A DNA stretch of 64,000 bases from Pseudonocardia broussonetiae (GTDB lineage Bacteria; Actinomycetota; Actinomycetes; Mycobacteriales; Pseudonocardiaceae). The translations under genes and the position numbers were made by a program. The notes below the pieces were generated by a model that saw only the letters and a list, made by a program, of their open reading frames with translations, made no database searches and was not told the origin of the DNA. The DNA lies in contig NZ_CP053564.1 of assembly GCF_013155125.1 (NCBI RefSeq), positions 4,471,501 to 4,535,500 on the forward strand, in the 5' to 3' direction. How positions within the stretch are numbered: position 1 is the stretch's first letter; each line of letters begins with the position of its first letter. This document shows positions 17,194 to 25,040 of the stretch, in pieces.

Positions 17194-17414
17194 GCTACCG
17201 CATCTCCGTCGACCGGGACGTCTGCATCAGCTCGGGCAAGTGCGTCGCCGAGGCCCCGGACCTGTTCGACTTCGACGACGACGACCTCGCGGTGCTCGTC
17301 CCGGGCGCCCCGCAGCCCGCCGACGCCGTGCAGGTCGAGCTCGCCCGCACGTGCCCGTCCGGGGCGCTGCGGGTGCACGACGCGGAGACCGGCGACGAGG
17401 TCGACGTCTTCTGA
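17190..17414 (+). CDS. 3Fe-4S ferredoxin, P450 electron donor
   Basis: A 74-aa acidic ferredoxin of the actinobacterial P450-partner type. It has three cluster cysteines, Cys12, Cys18 (CISSGKC) and Cys55 (RTCPSGAL). The position that would supply a fourth ligand is Ser, so a 3Fe-4S cluster is expected. GTG start at 17190 overlaps the P450 stop in a GTGA. The stop lies 4 nt from that of a convergent amidohydrolase gene. Confidence 0.93.
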   Translation: MSYRISVDRDVCISSGKCVAEAPDLFDFDDDDLAVLVPGAPQPADAVQVELARTCPSGALRVHDAETGDEVDVF

Positions 17415-17418
17415 GGCC

Positions 17419-18429
17419 CTACAGCCGCAGCAGGCGGGTGGCGTTGGCGGTGAGGGCGGCGCCGAGGTCGCCCGTCGGGGCGTCGTGGGCGCCGGAGTCC
17501 CAGCCGGCGAAGTTGGTGCCGAACACCAGGCGGTCGACGCCCGCGTGCGCGACGAGCAGGTCGAGCGACTGCTCGTCGTGCACGTGGGTGTCGAACCAGA
17601 TGCGCCGGTAGTAGTGCTCGAACCCGTGGTCGCGCAGCGCCTGCGACGCCCACGGCCGCTTCTCGACGGCGGCGGCGAAGCGCCCGGACAGGAACGCCGC
17701 CGTGCCGCCGCCGTGGGAGACGCAGACGTCGAGGCCGGGGTGGCGCTCCAGCACGCCGCCGAAGACGAGCGCGGCGACGGCGAGGGTCTCGTCGTAGGCG
17801 AAGCCCAGGAGCAGGTCGAGGTCGAAGCGGCGCAGGCGGGCGTCGGCGGGCGGCCCGTCCGGCCCCAGCGGTGACGGGTGGACGAACAGCGGCACGTCCA
17901 GCTCGACGACCGCCTCGTAGAGCGGGTCGAGCGCGGGGTCGTCGAGCGTGCGGCCGGCCGGGTCGGTGTCGAGGTAGACCCCGGCCATGCCCAGCTCGCG
18001 CACGGCCCGGCGGGCCTCGGCGACGGACTCCGCGACGTCCTGCACCGGCAGCTGGGCGCTGGCGAGCAGCCGGTCGGGGTGCTTCGCGGCCAGGGCCGCC
18101 AGCCCGTCGTTGTGCGACCGCGCGAACGCGACGGCGTCGGCGACCGGCAGCGACCCGAAGTAGGTCAGCGGGTTGGGGGAGAGCAGCTGGCGGGCGATCC
18201 CGGCGTCGTCCATCGCGGCGAGCCGCACGTCGACGTCCATGAACGGGCTGCCGGCGTAGCGCACGCCGTGCAGCACGTAGTCGCCGACGCGGTAGAACGG
18301 GCGCCCGTCCTCCGAGGTGCCGAGCTCGGGCCCGGCGGCGCCCGCGGCGCCCTCCGAGGAGGCGAGGACGGCGTGGGCGTGGACGTCGATCGTGCCGGCG
18401 GGGGCGGTGCTCCTGATGGGCTCAGACAT
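17419..18429 (-). CDS. Amidohydrolase-2 (ACMSD-like) family protein
   Basis: A 336-aa metal-dependent TIM-barrel hydrolase or decarboxylase of the ACMSD/gamma-resorcylate decarboxylase type. The N-terminal metal motif is IDVHAHA, with a further His in VCVSHGGG and the C-terminal VFGTNFAGWD. Members decarboxylate or hydrolyse aromatic and ring-cleavage acids. The start at 18429 lies inside the 3' end of the upstream amidohydrolase gene (8-nt overlap), so the two form one minus-strand operon. The substrate is unknown. Confidence 0.85.
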   Translation of the reverse strand: MSEPIRSTAPAGTIDVHAHAVLASSEGAAGAAGPELGTSEDGRPFYRVGDYVLHGVRYAGSPFMDVDVRLAAMDDAGIARQLLSPNPLTYFGSLPVADAVAFARSHNDGLAALAAKHPDRLLASAQLPVQDVAESVAEARRAVRELGMAGVYLDTDPAGRTLDDPALDPLYEAVVELDVPLFVHPSPLGPDGPPADARLRRFDLDLLLGFAYDETLAVAALVFGGVLERHPGLDVCVSHGGGTAAFLSGRFAAAVEKRPWASQALRDHGFEHYYRRIWFDTHVHDEQSLDLLVAHAGVDRLVFGTNFAGWDSGAHDAPTGDLGAALTANATRLLRL

Positions 18430-19777
18430 GCGAGAGCTTCTCGAGCTGCTCCTCGGTGAACGCCAGCGAGCGCGTCAGCGGGCAGGAGGCGAGGAAGCGC
18501 ACCTGGTCCGACGAGCGGAGCTTCTGCTCGGGGATCGGGGTCGTGAGGTCGATCCGCTTCCCGTCCTTGATCACCTCGGCGATCGCGGTCTTGTCCTGGA
18601 GGATCGTCACGTCGGCCAGCGGGTCGCCGTCGACGACGAGGACGTCGGCGATGCGGCCCTCCTCCAGCGTGCCCACCTCACCCTCCATCCGCATCGCGAA
18701 GGCGCCGTTGCGGGTGGCCGCCACGATGGCGTCCATCGGCGAGAAGTCCATGTACTCGACGAACATCTCCAGCTCGCGGGCGTGCCACTCGCCGACCGGG
18801 GTGACGGCGAACCCGGTCTCGGAGCCGGTGAGGAACGGGACGCCGGCCGCGTGGGCCTTCGCCATCTGCTTGGCCGTCACCGCGATCTCGGCCCGGAACA
18901 CCTCCAGCAGCTCGGGCGAGCTGCCGACCTTGGCGCCGTAGTCGGCGAGGTTGCCCAGCAGCGTGAACGTGGGGCACAGCGCGCTGCCGGCCTCGAGCAC
19001 GGCCTCGAGGGCCTCGTCGTCCATGTAGGAGGCGTGGTAGATCAGGTCGACGCCCGCTCGGGCGGCGTCGCGGGTGCTCGCGGAGTTGCGGCAGTGCGCG
19101 ACGACCTTGGTGTTGAGGTCGTGCGCGGTGTCGCAGACGGTGCGCAGCTCGTCGAAGTTCCAGACCTTGACCTCGGGGCCCTTCATCGACGGGATCAGGC
19201 CGGTGACCATGATCTTGATCCAGTCGACGCCGTACTTGATCTGCCTGCGGATCTCGTTGACCATCATGTCGCGGCCCTTGACGACCGTGGCGTAGGCGGT
19301 GGTGCCCTCGTCGGCGATCATCCGGCCGGCCGTGCCGCCGAGCATCGTCATCAGCGCCTGGCCGCCCGCACGCATCCGCGGGCCCTCGACGATGCCGGAC
19401 TCGATCGCGTCGCGCAGCTCGCAGCCGATGTTCCACAGGCAGTCGGCGTCGAGCACGCTCGTGACGCCGGCGCGCAGCACCTTGCGGGCGTTGTAGGCCG
19501 AGAGCATCGAGCTGTAGGCCTCGGTGCGGTGGTGGAACAGCTCGTCGTTGCCGGTCGGCTCGCCGAACGTCAGGTGGGTGTGGGCGTCGATCAGCCCGGG
19601 CATGACGGTCTTCCCGGTGGCGTCGATCCGCGTCTCGTCCGGGGCGGCCTGCGCCAGCGCGGCGGCGCCGAGCGCGACGATCCGCCCGCCGCGCAGCAGC
19701 ACGGCCTCGCCGGGGCGCGCCGCGGCGCCGGTGCCGTCGACGACCGTGCCGCCGCTGATCAGGATCCCGTCGGCCAC
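18422..19777 (-). CDS. Imidazolonepropionase/prolidase-like amidohydrolase
   Basis: A 451-aa amidohydrolase-superfamily enzyme. Metal-site elements are DAHTHLTFG near residue 65, VVAHCRNS near 230 and YHASYMDD. The last Asp ligand seen in many members appears as Glu in FLTGSETGFAV. The C-terminal beta-sandwich includes VLVVDGDPLADVTIL. It probably hydrolyses a cyclic amide, lactam or ester. The GTG at 19777 gives the usual N-terminal sandwich start. It is first in an operon with the ACMSD-like gene and divergent from an SDR gene across a gap rich in CGTCAG/CTGACG repeats. Confidence 0.86.
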   Translation of the reverse strand: MADGILISGGTVVDGTGAAARPGEAVLLRGGRIVALGAAALAQAAPDETRIDATGKTVMPGLIDAHTHLTFGEPTGNDELFHHRTEAYSSMLSAYNARKVLRAGVTSVLDADCLWNIGCELRDAIESGIVEGPRMRAGGQALMTMLGGTAGRMIADEGTTAYATVVKGRDMMVNEIRRQIKYGVDWIKIMVTGLIPSMKGPEVKVWNFDELRTVCDTAHDLNTKVVAHCRNSASTRDAARAGVDLIYHASYMDDEALEAVLEAGSALCPTFTLLGNLADYGAKVGSSPELLEVFRAEIAVTAKQMAKAHAAGVPFLTGSETGFAVTPVGEWHARELEMFVEYMDFSPMDAIVAATRNGAFAMRMEGEVGTLEEGRIADVLVVDGDPLADVTILQDKTAIAEVIKDGKRIDLTTPIPEQKLRSSDQVRFLASCPLTRSLAFTEEQLEKLSHV

Positions 19778-19801
19778 GACGCGCTCCTCCGCTCGGTGTG
19801 T

Positions 19802-19855
19802 GCGTCAGCGCACTGACGACTAGTCGGTCCGCTCGTCAGTCTGGCACGTCAGTGC
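19802..19855. promoter_or_regulatory. Repeated CGTCAG/CTGACG operator-like cluster
   Basis: Several interleaved inverted copies occur here. CGTCAG (19803-19808) faces CTGACG (19813-19818). ACTGACGA (19812-19819) faces TCGTCAGT (19833-19840) across 13 nt. GCACTGACG (19810-19818) faces CGTCAGTGC (19847-19855). ACTGACGACTA at 19812-19822 is the regional motif. A related TAGCGTCGTTA lies at 19896-19906. The cluster sits just upstream of the amidohydrolase GTG (19777, minus strand) and 96-149 nt upstream of the SDR start. Confidence 0.6.
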
Positions 19856-19950
19856 CGCACGTGCGAGAGGCTGGACGGGGCCGGAGGTGGGGCAGTAGCG
19901 TCGTTACCGTGCCAACGCCGCAAGGCGACCAGCGACGACGGGGGACATCC

Positions 19951-20763
19951 GTGACGGGCGAGTGGGCCGTGGTCACCGGGGCCGGCAACGGCATCGGGGC
20001 CGTCATCGTGAAGCACGCGGTGAAGGAGGGGTACCGGGTCGCGGCGTGGGACGTCGACGAGGACGCCGCCCGCGCCGTCGCGCAGGACGTCGGCGACGCC
20101 TGCGTGCCGGTGCGCGTCGACGTCGCCGACGAGGAGTCGGTGCGGGCCGCGGTCGACGCGCTGCCGCAGCCGCCCGCGCTGCTCGTCAACAACGCCGGGG
20201 TGGTGCGCTTCGGGCCGCTGCTCGAGCTGCCGGCCGCCGACTGGCGCCTCGCCGTCGACGTCAACCTCACCGGCACGTTCCTCGTCGCCCGCGCCGTGGC
20301 CGAGCGGATGATCGCCGCCGGGGGCGGCTCGATCGTCAACATCGCCTCGGTCAACGGCCTCGCCGCCGCCCCGAACGCCGGCGCCTACACGGCGTCGAAG
20401 GCCGGGATCATCATGCTCACCGAGCAGATGGCGCTGGAGTGGGCGGCGGGCGGGGTGCGGGTCAACGCCGTGGCGCCCGGGCTGATCGACGCCGGCATGT
20501 CCGACGCGATCTACGCCGACCCGGAGGTCCGGCGGCTGCGCTCGGCCCGCGTGCCGATGAACCGGCTCGGGTCGGCCGCCGACGTCGCCGACGCGGTGCT
20601 GTTCCTCGCCTCCGCGAAGGCCGGCTACGTCACCGGCCAGACCCTGGCCGTCGACGGCGGCATCACCCGCAGCGCGCTGAACGCGATGCCGCGGCCGCAG
20701 AGCGTGGACTCGGTGGGTGTCGCTCCCGGCACCGACCCGGTGGGCGACGGCGGCCCCGGCTGA
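19951..20763 (+). CDS. Classical SDR-family dehydrogenase
   Basis: A 270-aa SDR with an intact active site: TGAGNGIG at the cofactor loop, NNAG, ASVNG, and YTASK for the Tyr-Lys pair, then VTGQTLAVDGG. It resembles 3-oxoacyl-ACP reductase or glucose dehydrogenase-type SDRs, which oxidise secondary alcohols with NAD(P)+. The GTG at 19951 follows GGGGGA and places the Rossmann strand at the N terminus; a GTG at 19909 is also in frame. A disordered tail of about 25 residues follows the usual C terminus. The TrmB-like regulator begins 20 nt downstream. Confidence 0.87.
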   Translation: MTGEWAVVTGAGNGIGAVIVKHAVKEGYRVAAWDVDEDAARAVAQDVGDACVPVRVDVADEESVRAAVDALPQPPALLVNNAGVVRFGPLLELPAADWRLAVDVNLTGTFLVARAVAERMIAAGGGSIVNIASVNGLAAAPNAGAYTASKAGIIMLTEQMALEWAAGGVRVNAVAPGLIDAGMSDAIYADPEVRRLRSARVPMNRLGSAADVADAVLFLASAKAGYVTGQTLAVDGGITRSALNAMPRPQSVDSVGVAPGTDPVGDGGPG

Positions 20764-20783
20764 CCGGGTGGGACGATGACGCC

Positions 20784-21674
20784 ATGTCCCAGGAGAGCGT
20801 GATCGCGGAGCTGCAGCGCCTGGGGATGTCCGGGTACGAGGCGAAGGCCTACGTCGCGCTGATCGCCGCCGGCACCCCGCTCAACGGCTACGAGGTCGCG
20901 AAGCGGTCGGGCGTCCCGCGCAGCACCGTCTACGAGACGCTCGGCAAGCTGGTCAGCAGGGGCGCCGCGTACGAGGTGCGGGCGGGCGAGGCGAGCGTCG
21001 GCTACATCTCGCTGCCGCCCTCGGCGCTGCTCGACCGGATGCGCCGCGAGTTCGACGCCTCGATCGACACCCTGCGCGACGCGCTGCCCGCCGTCGCCTC
21101 CCCGGCGCAGGTGCGCCTGGTCCACAACCTCACCGACCGGGCGTCGCTGCTGGCCCGGGCCGAGGACGTGGTGGCCGCCGCCCGCAACGACCTGTTCCTG
21201 TCGGGCTGGCCCGCCGAGATCGAGCCGCTCAAGCCCGTGGTGCGCCGGGCCGAGGCCGAGGGCGTCGACGTGTCGGTGGTGTCGTTCGGCGAGGACGACG
21301 ACCCGGTCGGCAACACCACCCCGCACCGCTTCTCCACACCCGAGGTGGTGCTGGAGAACCTCGGCTGCCGCCTGCTGGTCGTGTCCGCCGACCGCGAGCA
21401 GGCCGTGATCGGCGGGGTCGTCAACGGCGACGCGTGGGGCGTCTACACCGATGACCCGGCGGTCGTGCTGGTCGCCGTCGAGTACGTCCGGCACGACATC
21501 GCGATGCACCTCATCGCGCAGCGCTTCGCCCCCGACGACTTCGAGAGCTTCTGGACCTCCGACCCCGACCTGCGCCGGCTGCGCGCCGACCACGGCATCC
21601 CCGCGGCGCTGCTGCGGCGGGGGCCGGCCGGGGCGAGCGCGCCGCCGCGGCGCGCGCGCCGCAGCGGTTCCTGA
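20784..21674 (+). CDS. TrmB-like transcriptional regulator
   Basis: A 296-aa protein with an N-terminal winged helix (MSGYEAKAYVALIAAGTPLN, then VPRSTVYETLGKLVSRGA) of the TrmB class. The long C-terminal part (about 110-280) has FLSGWPAEIEPLKPVVRRA, like the phospholipase-D-fold effector domain of this family. TrmB-type proteins are sugar- or metabolite-responsive regulators, best known in archaea but frequent in actinobacteria. It is cotranscribed with the upstream SDR. As the only regulator in the central part of the catabolic region, it is a candidate for binding the ACTRACGACTA motif (inference). Confidence 0.82.
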   Translation: MSQESVIAELQRLGMSGYEAKAYVALIAAGTPLNGYEVAKRSGVPRSTVYETLGKLVSRGAAYEVRAGEASVGYISLPPSALLDRMRREFDASIDTLRDALPAVASPAQVRLVHNLTDRASLLARAEDVVAAARNDLFLSGWPAEIEPLKPVVRRAEAEGVDVSVVSFGEDDDPVGNTTPHRFSTPEVVLENLGCRLLVVSADREQAVIGGVVNGDAWGVYTDDPAVVLVAVEYVRHDIAMHLIAQRFAPDDFESFWTSDPDLRRLRADHGIPAALLRRGPAGASAPPRRARRSGS

Positions 21675-21704
21675 GCTGCAGCGGCTCCTGAGCCGGGCGG
21701 TCGG

Positions 21705-22463
21705 TCAGGCGTTCGTCACCCCGAGGCCGAGCCCGCCGTCGATCGTGAGGACGGCGCCGGTGGCCCACTCCGCGGTGAGCAGGTACTCCACGGCCTCCGC
21801 CACCTCGTCGACGGTGCCGGGGCGGCCCAGCGCGTGCGCCGGGCCGAGCGACTCCATGCGGGCGGCCGCGGTGGCGTCGTCGAAGATCCCGGCGCGCTGG
21901 TTGATCTCGGTGAGGACGCCGCCGGGGCGCACGCAGCTGACGCGGACGCCCTGCGGGCCCAGCTCGGCGGCGAGCACCCCGGTCAGCGTCTCCAGCGCCC
22001 CCTTCGTGGCCGCGTAGGGGGACGCGCCGGGGAACGCGCGCTGGGTGTGCACCGACCCGAAGAACACGACCGCGCCGCGGCGCTCCCGCAGGTGGGGCAG
22101 CGCGAGGGCGCTGAGCAGCAGCGGGCCGATCGTGTTGGAGGCGAACACGTCGTGCAGTCCCTGCTCGGTGAGCTCCTCCAGAGCGCCGCGGTACATGTTG
22201 CCGGCGCCGTGCACGACCGCGTCGATCCCGCCGCCGTGCTCCACCGCGGCGTCGACCATCGCCTGCCGGTCGGCCGCCGACGTCACGTCGCCGACGACGC
22301 CCCGCGCGCCGGCCGCCGCGGCGACGGCCTCGACCTTCCCGGCGCGCCGGCCCGACAGCACCACCCGCGCGCCCGCCGCGGCCAGCCGGTGCACCACCGC
22401 CTCGCCGATGCCCGACCCGCCGCCGGTGACCAGCACCGACATCCCCTCGATGGCGCGTCCCAC
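21705..22463 (-). CDS. Classical SDR-family dehydrogenase
   Basis: A 252-aa SDR with VTGGGSGIGEAV at the cofactor site, HGAG in place of NNAG, FGSVHTQ, and YAATKGA providing Tyr and Lys. The C terminus is TGAVLTIDGGLG. It is the last gene of a three-gene minus operon (ThuA-like, TIM-barrel isomerase-like, SDR) with gaps of only 1-3 nt. This trio recalls sugar or polyol catabolism and may oxidise a cyclitol- or sugar-like group. The GTG start at 22463 is 1 nt past the upstream stop. The gene is convergent with the TrmB-like gene. Confidence 0.87.
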   Translation of the reverse strand: MGRAIEGMSVLVTGGGSGIGEAVVHRLAAAGARVVLSGRRAGKVEAVAAAAGARGVVGDVTSAADRQAMVDAAVEHGGGIDAVVHGAGNMYRGALEELTEQGLHDVFASNTIGPLLLSALALPHLRERRGAVVFFGSVHTQRAFPGASPYAATKGALETLTGVLAAELGPQGVRVSCVRPGGVLTEINQRAGIFDDATAAARMESLGPAHALGRPGTVDEVAEAVEYLLTAEWATGAVLTIDGGLGLGVTNA

Positions 22464-22464
22464 G

Positions 22465-23229
22465 TCAGTTCCTCCCTGTCAGGTCGTCGCGGGCCGGGCG
22501 CAGCACGGCCTCGGCCGCGGTGCGCACCAGTACGGCCCGGTCCCGGGGGGCCAGCTCCGCCAGCACGTCGGACTGGACCTCGACCGACAGCGGCAGGCCC
22601 GCCGGCAGCCCGGCCACGAACGCGGCGAGCGGGAGCCCGCCGCGACCCGGTGGCAGCCGCTCGTGGCGGGCCTCGTGCGCGAGGTCGGCCGGCACCCGCG
22701 CGGGGTCGGCGACGTCGCAGAGCTGGGCGTACCCGGTCAGGGCCGGGTCGGCCGGGTCGTCGAGCCGGTCGCCCGCGCGGTGCAGGTGCAGCGGGTCGAG
22801 CAGGACGACGGCGCCCGGCACCGCCCGGGCGATCCGCTCCGCGGCGGCGCGGGTGCGGACGGCGGTGAACGCCATGCACTCCAGCGCGAGGCGGGTCCGC
22901 CCGCCCAGCAGGTCGGCGAGCTCGGCGAGCCGGTCGACGGTCGCGGACTCGTCGGGATCCTCGCTGACGGTGAGCAGGAAGCGCGCACCGAGCCCGGCCG
23001 CGGTCTCGGCCAGCTCGCGCTGGGCGTCGGTCAGCGGCCCCGCCAGGCGGACGACCTCGACGTCGAGCAGGCCGGTCCCGGTGCGGCGCAGCGCTTCTTC
23101 GACGCCGCGGGCCTGCGTGCGCGGGTCGGCGATCCGGACCCCGGCCAGCGGGAAGCCGGCGGCGGCGGCGCACTCGACGGCGTCGCCGGGGGAGAGGTCG
23201 AGCACCGTGCCGGCCGCGAGCGAGAGCAC
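22465..23229 (-). CDS. Xylose isomerase-like TIM-barrel protein
   Basis: A 254-aa member of the sugar phosphate isomerase/epimerase superfamily (AP endonuclease 2 fold). It begins SLAAGTVLDLSPGDAVECAA and has metal-site-like residues in LALECMAF (Glu), LLDPLHLHRAG (Asp and His), CDVADP and LSVEVQSD (Glu). Such proteins isomerise, epimerise or dehydrate sugar-like or inosose-like compounds. It lies between the ThuA-like gene (3-nt gap) and an SDR (1-nt gap). The start is a GTG at 23229. The exact reaction cannot be inferred. Confidence 0.78.
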   Translation of the reverse strand: MLSLAAGTVLDLSPGDAVECAAAAGFPLAGVRIADPRTQARGVEEALRRTGTGLLDVEVVRLAGPLTDAQRELAETAAGLGARFLLTVSEDPDESATVDRLAELADLLGGRTRLALECMAFTAVRTRAAAERIARAVPGAVVLLDPLHLHRAGDRLDDPADPALTGYAQLCDVADPARVPADLAHEARHERLPPGRGGLPLAAFVAGLPAGLPLSVEVQSDVLAELAPRDRAVLVRTAAEAVLRPARDDLTGRN

Positions 23230-23232
23230 GCC

Positions 23233-23934
23233 TCAGCCCGCCGTCGTCCAGCGGACGGCCCGCCGGACGACCTCGGCGTGCTCGGGCACGTCGTAGGAGG
23301 GCGGGTGGTGGCCCAGCGCGTCGTAGACGACCCGGCCGCCGCCGTGCTCGCGAGCCCACAGCAGCGGCTGCACGGCGCCGCTCCCGGGCTGCGGCGCCGT
23401 CAGCAGGCCGGTGACGTCGGGGGAGTACCGGAGGTCGCCGTAGACCTCGTCGACCAGGGTGAACGGGTCGAGCCCGCTGACCAGCGGGTGCTCGGCCGCG
23501 ACGGACACCGTGACCTCGGGCCCCAGCGGCGGGTGCTGCGAGCGGCCCCACTCCCAGGCGCCGCCCAGCGTCGCACCCCAGCCGGGCCAGTCGTCGAAGC
23601 AGATGCTCGCGGTGTGCATCCCGAGCACGCCCCCGCCCGCGGCGAGGTGCGCGTCGAGCGCGTCCCGGGCCGCCGCCGACGGGCTGGCGCCCTCCGCGGC
23701 GGCCTGCTCGCGGTAGCGCGGCGGGGTGCCCTCGCCCGTCATCGACCAGCGCAGGGCGTTCACGACCAGGAGGGCGGCCCCGGGCAGCGCGCGCAGCGCC
23801 GACTCGACGCCCGCCACGCCGGTGTGCACGTCGACGTCGAGCCCCTCGGCCTCCAGCACGGCGGCCAGCCGCGCGGTGGTGGCCGGGAAGTCGTGGGTGA
23901 GGCCCCCGGAGAGGACGACGGCGCGCACGGTCAC
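23233..23934 (-). CDS. ThuA-like domain protein
   Basis: A 233-aa glutamine-amidotransferase-fold (ThuA-like) protein: AVVLSGGLTHDFPATTARLA at the N terminus, GGGVLGMHTAS in the middle and the C-terminal VVYDALGHHPPSYD. ThuA proteins occur in trehalose and other sugar utilisation clusters, but their reaction is poorly defined. GTG start at 23934, only 1 nt from a 17-bp direct repeat that probably contains its promoter or operator. It leads the three-gene minus operon and is divergent from the ketopantoate-reductase-like gene. Confidence 0.82.
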   Translation of the reverse strand: MTVRAVVLSGGLTHDFPATTARLAAVLEAEGLDVDVHTGVAGVESALRALPGAALLVVNALRWSMTGEGTPPRYREQAAAEGASPSAAARDALDAHLAAGGGVLGMHTASICFDDWPGWGATLGGAWEWGRSQHPPLGPEVTVSVAAEHPLVSGLDPFTLVDEVYGDLRYSPDVTGLLTAPQPGSGAVQPLLWAREHGGGRVVYDALGHHPPSYDVPEHAEVVRRAVRWTTAG

Positions 23935-23935
23935 C

Positions 23936-23980
23936 TCCGTAGTGATGCGACTTCCGTAGTGATGCGACTGACGACTACGG
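23936..23980. repeat. 17-bp tandem direct repeat with inverted half in a divergent promoter
   Basis: TCCGTAGTGATGCGACT occurs twice back to back (23936-23952 and 23953-23969). CCGTAGT in the second copy (23954-23960) is inverted as ACTACGG (23974-23980) across 13 nt. The overlapping ACTGACGACTA (23967-23977) is the regional motif. The repeat starts 2 nt upstream of the ThuA GTG and lies about 95 nt from the divergent start at 24075, so it is probably an operator pair. Confidence 0.6.
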
Positions 23981-24074
23981 CGGATCCTACGGACGACCGG
24001 GGCGCGGGCGCTAGCCTGCGGTGAGCTGCCGCGTCCGGCAGCGCGGGTGCGGACGTGGGGCGGGGTGGTGGTCG

Positions 24075-25040
24075 GTGCGGGTGCTGGTGGTCGGCGCGGG
24101 GGCCGTGGGCGGCTGGTTCGGGGCCGCGCTCGTGCGCGCGGGCGTCGACGTCACGTTCCTGGTGCGGAGCGAGCGCGCCGCGCGGCTGCGTGCCGACGGG
24201 CTCGCGCTCGTCGACCCGGAGGGGGAGCGGAGCGTCGTCGAGGTCCGGGCGGTCACGGTCGACGAGCTCACCGACCCCGCCGACCTGGTCCTGCTCGCGG
24301 TGAAGGGCACCGGCATCGAGAAGGCGATGGACGACGCCGCGCGGGCGGTCGGCCCGTCGACGGCGGTGCTCCCGCTGCTCAACGGCGTCGGCCACGTGCC
24401 GCTGCTGGTCGACCGGTTCGGCCCTGCCGCGGTGCTGGGCGGGCTCTGCCTGGTGGCCACGCGCCTCGCGCCCGACGGCACCGTCCGGCACCTGGCGCCC
24501 GGGGGGTCGCTGCGGTTCGGCGAGCTCGACGGCGGCGCGACCGCGCGGCTCGACGACATCGCCACGGCGTTCGCGCCTGCCGGCTTCGCGACGTCCGTGT
24601 CGGCGACGATCGAGCACGACATGTGGGAGAAGTGGCACTTCATGGCCGCGGCGGGGGCCACCGGCGTGCTGCTCGGCGGCCCGGCGGGCGGGATCACCGC
24701 GGTCGAGGGCGGGGCCGACGCGGTCACCGCGATCCTCGCCGAGGCCTCGGCCATGCTGGCCGCCGCGGGCTTCCCGGTCCGGGACGAGGCGCTCGCGCGC
24801 GCCCGCGGCGCGCTGCTCACGCCGTCGTCACCGTTCACGACGTCGCTCTACCGCGACTTCGCCGACGGGATGCGCACCGAGGCCGAGCCGGTCGTCGGCG
24901 ACATGGTGCGCCGGGCCGACGACCTGGGCGTGCCGGTGCCGCTGCTCGCGGCGGCCGCCGTGCGCCTGCGCGTGCACGAGGCCGCCGCGGGCCGAGGCGC
25001 GAGCCTCAGCGCCAGCCCAGCTCCGGCGCCAGGTGGGTGA
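24075..25040 (+). CDS. Ketopantoate reductase (ApbA/PanE)-family protein
   Basis: A 321-aa NAD(P)-dependent reductase of the 2-dehydropantoate 2-reductase family. The N-terminal VLVVGAGAVGGWFGAAL binds the cofactor. VLLAVKGTG and LLNGVGH are the conserved Lys and Asn regions, and IEHDMWEKWHFMAAAG carries the second-domain Lys. A housekeeping panE is possible, but its place among catabolic genes suggests reduction of another 2-oxo acid. GTG start at 24075. The 3' end overlaps the convergent LLM gene by 35 nt. Confidence 0.83.
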   Translation: MRVLVVGAGAVGGWFGAALVRAGVDVTFLVRSERAARLRADGLALVDPEGERSVVEVRAVTVDELTDPADLVLLAVKGTGIEKAMDDAARAVGPSTAVLPLLNGVGHVPLLVDRFGPAAVLGGLCLVATRLAPDGTVRHLAPGGSLRFGELDGGATARLDDIATAFAPAGFATSVSATIEHDMWEKWHFMAAAGATGVLLGGPAGGITAVEGGADAVTAILAEASAMLAAAGFPVRDEALARARGALLTPSSPFTTSLYRDFADGMRTEAEPVVGDMVRRADDLGVPVPLLAAAAVRLRVHEAAAGRGASLSASPAPAPGG

